From contig CABSMV010000035.1 in NCBI GenBank assembly GCA_902478935.1, forward strand, positions 1-16,161: DNA of 16,161 nucleotides, given 5' to 3'. The translations under genes and the position numbers were made by a program. The notes under the pieces were generated by a model, which was not told where the DNA came from, did not search any database, and saw nothing but the letters and a program-made list of their open reading frames with translations. This document shows, piece after piece, positions 4,870 through 11,235 of the stretch. Within the stretch, counting starts at the first letter, position 1; every line of letters starts with the position of its first letter. Source of the stretch: an uncultured Collinsella sp. GTDB taxonomy: Bacteria > Actinomycetota > Coriobacteriia > Coriobacteriales > Coriobacteriaceae.

Positions 4870-7752
4870 ATGACGCTACTGTATTTCCTTACCCTGTTTC
4901 CGCTGGTACCGGCGCTGGGCATGCTGCTCGCGCGCGGTGACCGCGCCCGCGATGCGGTGGGGCTCATAGGTTCCGGCATTATTATGGCGGTGACAGTTGT
5001 AGTCGCCGTCATGTTTTTTGGCACGGGTCCGCAGAGCTTTGAGGTTGCCTCCGGCACCTCGCATGTGCTCTCGATCATCAGCTCCGCCATCGATGTCATC
5101 CTGTGCGCCGTCATCCTGTACAACGCGTATAAATATAGGAACGCGCTCACCACGGTGCTCGGCATAGTCCAGCTGGTGGGTTCGCTCGCCTTTGCGGCCA
5201 TGACGCTGCCCGCGACCGAAGTCGTCACCGCAACCCCGCTCTACCTGGACTACATGAGCGTAATCATGGTCCTCGCCGTCGGTATCGTCGGCAGTCTAAT
5301 CTGCGTGTATGCCCTGGGTTACATGAAGGACTTCCAGGCCCACGACGAGCGCGAGGCTGCGCTGCGCGGGCAGACCGCGCCCGACCGTCGCCCGCAGTTC
5401 CTGGCGCTTATGTTCCTGTTCCTCTCGGCCATGTTCGTCATCGTGACGAGCGACAACCTTGAGTGGCTGTTCTGCGGCTGGGAAATCACCACCGTGTGCT
5501 CGTTCCTCATGATTGGCTACACGCGCACGCCCGAGGCCATCAAGAACGCCTTCACCCAGATCATCCTCAACATGCTGGGCGGTATCGCGTTTTTGGCCGG
5601 ACTTATGTACCTGCACGTTAACGGCATGCCGCTGACCATCTCGGGCATGATCGAGCTTTCCGGCGCCGGAACCGCGCAATCCGCGCTGCTGGTGATGCCG
5701 GTCGTTCTGTTGTCGCTCGCCGCACTCACCAAGGCCGCACAGATGCCGTTCCACACTTGGCTGTTGGGTGCCATGGTTGCCCCCACGCCCACGAGCGCCC
5801 TGCTGCACTCGTCAACCATGGTCAAAGCCGGCGTGTTCCTGATGGTCAAGCTGAGCCCGCTCTATGCCATCTATCCCGTGACCGGCTTTATGGTCACGAG
5901 TGTGGGTGCCATCACGTTTTTGCTCGCTGCCCTCATGGCCATCTCGCAGAGCAACGCCAAACGAGTGCTCGCGTACTCCACCATTTCCAACTTGGGCCTT
6001 ATCAGCGCCTGCCTGGGCGTCGGCGCGCCCGAGGCCGTGTGGGCCGCGATCTTCCTGATCCTGTTCCACACGGTGGCCAAGTCGCTGCTGTTCCTGTGCG
6101 TGGGCACGGCCGAGCATCATATCGGCAGCCGCGATATCGAGGACATGGACGGTATGTTCAGCCGCATGCCGCACCTGACGCGCCTGATGATGCTGGGTAT
6201 TATGGGCATGTTTGTGGCGCCGTTTGGCATGCTCGTGTCCAAGTGGGGCGCCCTGGTGGCGTTCGCGCAGACCGGCAACGTGCTCATGATCATGGTGCTG
6301 GCCTTTGGCTCGGCCGCGACATTTTACTTCTGGGGCAAGTGGCTTGCCAAGCTTTCGGGCGTCGACCCCACGGCTCAAAACGTTGAGGTCAATGTCCATA
6401 AGACCGAATGGATGGCGCTCAATACCATCGCCGCGCTGCTGATTCTGTGCTGCGTGGCCTTCCCGCTCATCTCGAGCGGTCTGGTGTCGCCTTACTTGGC
6501 CATGGTGTTTGGCCGCGTGCCGTACGTTATTGGCAAGGACGCCATGTATCTGATGGTGGTTATCGTGGCGTTTATCGCCGTGGTGCTGCTGACTTCATTC
6601 CGCGTGAGCAACAAACCGCACGTAAACGTATATCTTTCGGGCGTGGGAACCGATAAATATCGCCATTTCCGCGGCTCGATGGGACACGAGGTGAAGGCCG
6701 AAAAGCGCAATTGGTACTCGGAGGACGCCCTTGGCGAGAAGCGTATTGGCCCCGCGGGTAGTGTCGTGTGCTGCAGCATTATCTTGTTTGCGCTGCTGTG
6801 TTGCGCGTGGATTGGGCCCGAGCGGCTTGCCATGAGCGCGCCCTCGGTGCTGCGCGGCAAGTATTTTGAAGGTTCGGGCGTCGTGGGCATTTTTATTGGC
6901 ACCGTGGCGTTTGCCTTGATTGCGCCGCTTGTGGGTGGACTGATCGACGGCCTTGACCGCAAGCTTTCGGCCCGCATGCAGGGCCGCGTGGGGCCGCGCC
7001 TGCTGCAACCCTTCTACGATGTTGCCAAGCTCCTGCGCAAAGCCCCCGCCAGCGTAAACACCATGGACGATACCTACATGGCGTGTGCGCTCATCTTTAC
7101 CGTCGTGGGCGGCGGCATCTTTGTGTCGGGCTCCAACACGCTGCTGTGCGCTTTTATGGTGACGCTCGCCGCGATCTTTGTAGTGCTGGCGTCCGCCTCG
7201 ACGCAAAGCCCGTTTGCGCAGGTCGGTGCCGACCGCGAGCTGCTGCAGGTTATGAGCTACGAGCCCGCCGTTCTGCTGATGAGCGTGGGCCTGTACCTTG
7301 CCACCGATAGCTTCGACTCCATCGCCGTGACGGGGCAGTCGGCCCCCATCATCGTGTACAGCGCGCCCATTTTCCTGGCGCTGCTCGCGGTGCTTACCAT
7401 CAAGCTGCGCAAGTCGCCGTTTGACCTTTCGTACTCGCATCACGCGCATCAGGAGATCGTCCAGGGCGTCGCCACCGAGATGAGCGGCGGCACGCTGGCC
7501 AAGATGACCCTTATGCACTGGTGCGAGACCGTGCTGTTTTTGATGTGGGTGGGCATGTTCTTTGTTTGGGACAACCCCGTGAGCTGGGTTGTAGCCCTGG
7601 TCGTGATGGCCGCGACGTACTTTGTCGAGGTCCTGATCGACAACACCTTCGCGCGCAGCACCTGGCGCAGCTGCTTTAAGCTCGGATGGGCCGTGGCGCT
7701 GGTGTTTGGCCTGCTCAACCTTATGCCCATCCTTGTCGACGTGTTTATTTAG
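4870..7752 (+). CDS. Ech-type hydrogenase membrane subunit, EchA-EchB fusion
   Basis: One 960-residue polypeptide covers two subunits that are usually separate. Residues about 1-600 are a NuoL/HycC-type antiporter-like subunit with the ion-pathway residues: GWEITT (E205), TKAAQMPFHTWL (K288), TMVKAG (K319) and TVAKSLL (K404). Residues about 660-960 are a NuoH/HycD-type subunit that docks the hydrogenase arm: LDRKLSARMQGRVGPR (695-710), GADRELLQVMSYEP and SPFDLSYSHHAHQEIV (849-864), the last characteristic of Hyc/Ech rather than complex I. The linker holds a YLSGVGTDKYRHFRGS-like stretch and one hydrophobic segment (about 635-655). The whole protein is rich in membrane helices and should translocate H+ or Na+. 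GGGGGA eight bases before ATG 4870 supports the start. It is first in the operon, 12 bases from echC. Confidence 0.92.
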   Translation: MTLLYFLTLFPLVPALGMLLARGDRARDAVGLIGSGIIMAVTVVVAVMFFGTGPQSFEVASGTSHVLSIISSAIDVILCAVILYNAYKYRNALTTVLGIVQLVGSLAFAAMTLPATEVVTATPLYLDYMSVIMVLAVGIVGSLICVYALGYMKDFQAHDEREAALRGQTAPDRRPQFLALMFLFLSAMFVIVTSDNLEWLFCGWEITTVCSFLMIGYTRTPEAIKNAFTQIILNMLGGIAFLAGLMYLHVNGMPLTISGMIELSGAGTAQSALLVMPVVLLSLAALTKAAQMPFHTWLLGAMVAPTPTSALLHSSTMVKAGVFLMVKLSPLYAIYPVTGFMVTSVGAITFLLAALMAISQSNAKRVLAYSTISNLGLISACLGVGAPEAVWAAIFLILFHTVAKSLLFLCVGTAEHHIGSRDIEDMDGMFSRMPHLTRLMMLGIMGMFVAPFGMLVSKWGALVAFAQTGNVLMIMVLAFGSAATFYFWGKWLAKLSGVDPTAQNVEVNVHKTEWMALNTIAALLILCCVAFPLISSGLVSPYLAMVFGRVPYVIGKDAMYLMVVIVAFIAVVLLTSFRVSNKPHVNVYLSGVGTDKYRHFRGSMGHEVKAEKRNWYSEDALGEKRIGPAGSVVCCSIILFALLCCAWIGPERLAMSAPSVLRGKYFEGSGVVGIFIGTVAFALIAPLVGGLIDGLDRKLSARMQGRVGPRLLQPFYDVAKLLRKAPASVNTMDDTYMACALIFTVVGGGIFVSGSNTLLCAFMVTLAAIFVVLASASTQSPFAQVGADRELLQVMSYEPAVLLMSVGLYLATDSFDSIAVTGQSAPIIVYSAPIFLALLAVLTIKLRKSPFDLSYSHHAHQEIVQGVATEMSGGTLAKMTLMHWCETVLFLMWVGMFFVWDNPVSWVVALVVMAATYFVEVLIDNTFARSTWRSCFKLGWAVALVFGLLNLMPILVDVFI

Positions 7753-7764
7753 GAGGCGGCATCC

Positions 7765-8367
7765 ATGGATCATAAAATGTCGCGCTCGCCGTGGGTTATT
7801 CATTACGACGGTTCGAGCTGCAACGGATGCGATATCGAGGTGCTGGCCTCGCTCACGCCGCTGTTCGATGCGGAGCGCTTTGGCGTGGTCAACACCGGCA
7901 ACCCCAAGCATGCGGATATCTTTTTGGTGACGGGGTCGGTCAATGCCCAGAACCTGCCCGTTGTGCGCCAGATCTACAACCAGATGCTCGAGCCCAAGTG
8001 CGTGGTGGCGTGCGGCATTTGCGCGTGTTCGGGCGGCGTGTTCCGCGATGCCTATAACGTGATCGGCGGCGTGGACCGCGCGATTCCCGTGGACGTGTAC
8101 GCGCCCGGGTGCGCCATTCGCCCCGAGACCGTGATCGATGCCATCGTGGAGGCGTGCGGCATCCTGGATCAGAAGGAGGCCGTGATGCGCGCCGGCGGTG
8201 ACCCGCTTACCGTGGGCGGTGCCGCTACCTGGGACGGCGGCGTTGAGCTGGGCGAGGACGGGTTTGTGGCTGCGGGGGCCGGCGACGCCCCTGCCGGGAC
8301 GCCCGCCGCACCCGCCGCTGGCGACGCACCCGCTGGGACGCCAGCCGCTGCAAAGGAGGCCGAGTAA
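7765..8367 (+). CDS. echC: Ech hydrogenase small subunit (EchC, NuoB-like)
   Basis: EchC carries the single proximal 4Fe-4S cluster that passes electrons to the NiFe site of EchE. The expected ligands are present: C19 and C22 in SSCNGCD, C86 in GICACSGG, and C116 in PGCAIRPE; C83 and C88 are extra cysteines beside the third ligand. The conserved core ends near residue 160. Homologues stop soon after, whereas this 200-residue protein continues into an Ala/Pro/Gly tail in which GDAPAGTPAA occurs twice (173-182 and 186-195). The start at 7765 has AGGAGG eight bases upstream, overlapping the echAB stop. Its TAA stop shares one base with the echD ATG (TAATG), suggesting translational coupling. Confidence 0.92.
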   Translation: MDHKMSRSPWVIHYDGSSCNGCDIEVLASLTPLFDAERFGVVNTGNPKHADIFLVTGSVNAQNLPVVRQIYNQMLEPKCVVACGICACSGGVFRDAYNVIGGVDRAIPVDVYAPGCAIRPETVIDAIVEACGILDQKEAVMRAGGDPLTVGGAATWDGGVELGEDGFVAAGAGDAPAGTPAAPAAGDAPAGTPAAAKEAE

Positions 8368-9086
8368 TGCAAAAGGCTATCTACACTACCGTCGGGATCG
8401 ATGAGCTGTTGCCGCATGTGCAGGCGCTCAAAGGTACCGGCGCGCGCTTTGTGCAGATGCATGCCGAGCGCTGTGTGGACGACGGATCGTATCGCCTGGT
8501 CTATACGTTTATCGACGTTCGTGCTGCTCAGGAGCATATTGCGCAGGACGGCAGCTATGCGATCGAGAACCTGGTGGTTGAGGGCATCGACCAGTATCAG
8601 GAGATTCCGTCCATCAGCTCGTACTATCCGGCGGTATTTCCGTTTGAAAACGAAGCGCACGACCTATTCGGTCTTGCCATCACCGATATGCAGATTGACT
8701 TTAAGGGCTTTTTCTACCAGGTCTCGACTGCCGAACCCATGAGCGTTATCACGCCCGAGGTGAAGGCCGCGCGCGAGAAAGCCATGAAGGTGCGTGCCGC
8801 TGCCGAGGCCAAGGCGCGCAAGGCCGCGGCCGAGAAGGCTGCTACTGCCATGGCCGCTGCGGGGGAGGGCACTGCGGGCGTTGGCGATGCTGCGGGCGCT
8901 GCCGTCGCTCAGCCCGCTGCGGCTGCCGGCTCCGATGCTCAGCACGATGAAACTGCTGCGAAGGCCGCGCTCAAGGCTGCCGAGATGGAGGCAAAGCTCG
9001 TCGCCATGGATCCCGAGAAAGCGGCCAAGGTCCGCGCGGCGCTTGCCGCCAAGGCCGCCCGCGACAAGCAGAAAAAGGAGGCGTAA
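8367..9086 (+). CDS. echD: Ech hydrogenase subunit EchD (NuoC-like) with long Ala-rich tail
   Basis: Residues about 1-125 match the NuoC/HycE-N fold, a structural partner of the large subunit, with the signature YPAVFPFENEAHDLFG (87-102) containing the conserved acidic residues. Canonical EchD is about 120 residues. Here a further 110 residues (about 130-239) are almost entirely Ala, Lys, Glu and Gly, with two charged blocks likely to be helical (131-155 and 200-239) around an Ala/Gly-rich linker. The role of the tail is unknown. AAAGGAGG (8352-8359) lies seven bases before the ATG, inside the end of echC. The next gene starts five bases after the stop. Confidence 0.88.
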   Translation: MQKAIYTTVGIDELLPHVQALKGTGARFVQMHAERCVDDGSYRLVYTFIDVRAAQEHIAQDGSYAIENLVVEGIDQYQEIPSISSYYPAVFPFENEAHDLFGLAITDMQIDFKGFFYQVSTAEPMSVITPEVKAAREKAMKVRAAAEAKARKAAAEKAATAMAAAGEGTAGVGDAAGAAVAQPAAAAGSDAQHDETAAKAALKAAEMEAKLVAMDPEKAAKVRAALAAKAARDKQKKEA

Positions 9087-9091
9087 GGTCC

Positions 9092-10180
9092 ATGGCACAT
9101 CGCTCCGTTATTCCGTTTGGCCCGCAGCACCCGGTGCTGCCCGAGCCGCTTCATCTGGATCTGGTGATCGAGGACGACCGCGTCATCGAGGCAATTCCGC
9201 AGATCGGCTTTGTGCACCGCGGACTCGAGAAGCTCACCGAAAAGCGTGATATGCACCAGTTTGGCTACATCGCCGAGCGCATCTGCGGCATTTGCGCCGT
9301 GGGCCACAGCTGCGGCTATGCCAGCGCCTGCGAGCGCATGCTCGACATCGAGGTGCCCGGCCGCGTGCAGTATATCCGCACCATTTTGCACGAGCTTTCG
9401 CGCATTCACTCGCACCTGCTGTGGCTGGGCCTGCTTGCCGACGCCTTTGGTTTCGAGGCGTTGTTCTATCGTTCGTGGACCCTGCGCGAGCAGATTCTCA
9501 AGATCTTCGAGAGCACTTGCGGCGGTCGCGTGATCCTTTCGATTAACGAGATCGGCGGCCTTAAGCACGACATTGAGGACTCCGAGCTGGCCGGCATTGT
9601 CCAGATGCTTGACGCCATGCGCCCCGACTACGAGGCCCTGGTGCATACGTTTTTGGACGACGACAGCTGCGGCGAGCGCTTGCATGGCGTGGGCGTGATC
9701 AGCAAGAAGGATGCGCTGGAGCTTTCGATGGTCGGCCCGTTCGGTCGCGCCTCGGGCGTGGACTACGACGTGCGCATGTTTGGCGACGGTGCCTATGCGG
9801 ACCTGGTTGCGTTTGAGCCCATCGTTGCCACCGATGGAGACTGCTATGCTCGCTGCCAGGTGCGTTGTGCCGAGGTCACGCAGGCCATGGACATCATCAA
9901 GGAGCTTGTGGGCAAGATTCCGCACGACGGTATCGGCGGGCGCACCAAGCTTACGCCGGCCGACGGCGCACGCGGCGAGGTTGTGATTGAGCAGCCGCGC
10001 GGCGAGGCGTATTACTATGTGCGCGGTAACGGCACCAAGAACCTGGACCGCTTCCGCGTGCGCACGCCGACGTCGCAGAACCTGGCGGGTCTGACACATG
10101 CGCTGCAGGGCGTGCTCCTTGCCAACGTGCCCATGATTATCCTGACCATCGACCCCTGCATTAGCTGCACGGAAAGGTAG
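9092..10180 (+). CDS. echE: Ech [NiFe]-hydrogenase large subunit (EchE)
   Basis: EchE holds the NiFe active site that reduces protons to H2, or runs in reverse. The N-terminal nickel motif is RICGICAVGH (63-72; ligands C65 and C68) and the C-terminal motif is DPCISCTER (354-362; ligands C356 and C359). Having four nickel cysteines distinguishes it from NuoD, which lacks them. At 362 residues with no fused NuoC domain it fits group 4 Ech rather than HycE of formate hydrogenlyase. The stop codon comes directly after the final Arg, so no C-terminal peptide exists for a maturation protease to remove. The AGGAGG at 9076-9081, inside echD, serves the ATG. No hyp genes are nearby. Confidence 0.95.
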   Translation: MAHRSVIPFGPQHPVLPEPLHLDLVIEDDRVIEAIPQIGFVHRGLEKLTEKRDMHQFGYIAERICGICAVGHSCGYASACERMLDIEVPGRVQYIRTILHELSRIHSHLLWLGLLADAFGFEALFYRSWTLREQILKIFESTCGGRVILSINEIGGLKHDIEDSELAGIVQMLDAMRPDYEALVHTFLDDDSCGERLHGVGVISKKDALELSMVGPFGRASGVDYDVRMFGDGAYADLVAFEPIVATDGDCYARCQVRCAEVTQAMDIIKELVGKIPHDGIGGRTKLTPADGARGEVVIEQPRGEAYYYVRGNGTKNLDRFRVRTPTSQNLAGLTHALQGVLLANVPMIILTIDPCISCTER

Positions 10181-10187
10181 GCGCGGC

Positions 10188-10529
10188 ATGAGTTTACTGA
10201 CATTTGCCAAGACGGCCTTGGGCTCTATGGTCAAGCAACCGGTCACGGTGCGCTATCCGCAGGAGAAGCTGACGGCACCCGAGCGCTTGCGCGGGCATAT
10301 CGTCAACGACATGGACGTGTGCATCTGCTGCGGCATGTGCGCGCGCCGCTGCCCGGCGGGCGCGCTCGCGGTCGATCGCAAGGGCGGAACGTGGTCGATT
10401 GACCCGTATGCTTGTGTGGTGTGTGGCGAGTGCATCGAGAGCTGCCCCAAGCACTGCCTGACTATGGACACCGCCCGTACTCCAGTTGCGGCGGATAAGA
10501 CTCCCACGGTAGAAACCAAGCCGGAATAG
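10188..10529 (+). CDS. echF: Ech hydrogenase ferredoxin-like subunit (EchF, 2[4Fe-4S])
   Basis: EchF is the entry point for electrons from soluble ferredoxin. The 113-residue product has two classic cluster motifs, C45-x2-C48-x2-C51-x3-C55-P and C76-x2-C79-x2-C82-x3-C86-P, with C47 and C90 as additional cysteines. The N-terminal stretch (FAKTALGSMVKQPVTVRYP) resembles the arm by which NuoI/EchF proteins contact the complex. Length matches the family. It starts seven bases after echE, is last in the operon, and is followed at once by strong hairpins. Confidence 0.93.
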   Translation: MSLLTFAKTALGSMVKQPVTVRYPQEKLTAPERLRGHIVNDMDVCICCGMCARRCPAGALAVDRKGGTWSIDPYACVVCGECIESCPKHCLTMDTARTPVAADKTPTVETKPE

Positions 10530-10540
10530 CGCTGGAATAG

Positions 10541-10588
10541 GGCCGGTGGGGCAAAAATGCCCCATCGGCCCCGCGCTTAAACGCGCGG
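10541..10588 (+). terminator. Twin GC-rich hairpins at the end of the ech operon
   Basis: A 12-bp stem with one G-T wobble (10541-10552 with 10559-10570, A-rich loop) is followed directly by a 6-bp stem CCGCGC/GCGCGG (10571-10576 with 10583-10588). They start 12 bases after the echF stop, so a 3'-end role is likely. No T-tract follows, so this may protect the message or need a factor to terminate. Confidence 0.5.
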
Positions 10589-10603
10589 TTGGGCCGCCAC
10601 GAA

Positions 10604-10757
10604 CAAAACTATGCCGGATTACGGGGCTGGATAGCGAATCTCCGACCATACGGAAAATCCCAAAAACAAAACCGCAGGTAGATTGCTTGCCGTTTTTCAA
10701 AAAAAGGTTGTATGGATGAGGGTCCCGACTTTAGCCCCGTAATCCGGCATAGTTTTG
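10604..10757 (+). repeat. Long hairpin element, unit A
   Basis: Two perfectly complementary 25-nt arms (10604-10628 and 10733-10757) enclose 104 bases. Weaker pairing continues inward (for example CCATAC 10645-10650 with GTATGG), leading to an apical core around 10667-10698 that reads AAACCGCAGGTAGA then GCTTGC-GTTTTT. That core recurs in unit B. No coding frame fits. It could act as RNA or as a small mobile palindrome. Confidence 0.7.
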
Positions 10758-10790
10758 AAATGGAACCATATCCATAACAGCCCTTGGTTT

Positions 10791-10824
10791 CCCGTGGACA
10801 GAGGGAAACGGATCATTTTGGCCT
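10791..10824 (+). repeat. 34-nt repeat, copy 1, following hairpin unit A
   Basis: This stretch aligns without gaps to 11030-11063 at 27 of 34 positions; most differences are transitions. Shared core: GGAC-GAGG-AA-GG-TCATTTT. Each copy follows one hairpin unit, so it appears to be part of a repeated module. Confidence 0.65.
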
Positions 10825-10846
10825 TGCGAGGATATCCGCGTGACCC

Positions 10847-11014
10847 GTTCGCCATGAAATGGGCCTATCTACTACGTTTGGGTGGCTGCCCTCAACCACG
10901 GCGAAAAACGCGAAAAGAAAACCGCAGGTAGAACGCTTGCGGTTTTTCGTAAAACGCGGTTATGGTCAGGGGTATCGGGTTAAACGTAGTAGATGGGCCG
11001 GTTTCGTGGCGAAC
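10847..11014 (+). repeat. Long hairpin element, unit B
   Basis: Arms of 33 nt (10847-10879 and 10982-11014) pair at 29 Watson-Crick positions plus three T-G wobbles and one G-G mismatch. Inward pairing continues through CCC and ACCA blocks with more wobbles. The apical core GAAAACCGCAGGTAGA...GCTTGCGGTTTTT (10916-10946) matches unit A. The outer arms have a different sequence from unit A, although both units have CGCCA-C/T-GAA at their left edge (10594 and 10850). Confidence 0.7.
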
Positions 11015-11029
11015 GTTACCAACTAATCC

Positions 11030-11063
11030 CCCGGGGACGGAGGAAAGTGGGTCATTTTTGCCT
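11030..11063 (+). repeat. 34-nt repeat, copy 2, following hairpin unit B
   Basis: This is the second copy of the 10791-10824 sequence, 239 bases further on and 15 bases after unit B. It begins at CCCGGGGACGGAGGAAAG. The GGGGACGG core recalls REP-like intergenic repeats of other bacteria, but that likeness is from memory and untested. Confidence 0.65.
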
Positions 11064-11102
11064 GATGGCTCTGAGTCGCACCTATTTTCCTGCGAAAACG
11101 CC

Positions 11103-11218
11103 GTGTCTCAACTTTGGTGAGACATTTGTCTCACGCTCAAAACCGAATCTGGAACATGTGTCACCTGCCCTAATTGTGTCTCATTCCGTAACTTTAGGCT
11201 GATGCAAGGTCTGAGACC
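11103..11218. promoter_or_regulatory. Cluster of GTCTCA/TGAGAC motifs upstream of the adhesin gene
   Basis: GTGTCTCA (11103-11110), TGAGAC (11118-11123), TGTCTCAC (11127-11134), GTGTCTCA (11176-11183) and the palindrome GGTCTGAGACC (11208-11218) lie in 116 bases just before the adhesin gene. Inverted spacing of the first two makes a short stem. They could be operator half-sites; no convincing -35/-10 pair could be placed. Confidence 0.35.
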
Positions 11219-11235
11219 GCGAGAAGGGAGACACG

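Noticed and set aside
4870..10529. Complex I (nuo) or formate hydrogenlyase (hyc/hyf) instead of Ech
   Set aside because: EchE keeps all four nickel-binding cysteines, unlike NuoD. NuoC-like and large subunits are separate, unlike HycE/HyfG, no formate dehydrogenase gene is adjacent, and the order matches echABCDEF. A divergent Hyc-like group 4 label cannot be fully excluded.
10534..10545. GGAATAGGGCCG identical to 140-151 in the first palindrome
   Set aside because: A handful of shared 12-mers are expected by chance in 16 kb of biased sequence, and the flanks are unrelated.
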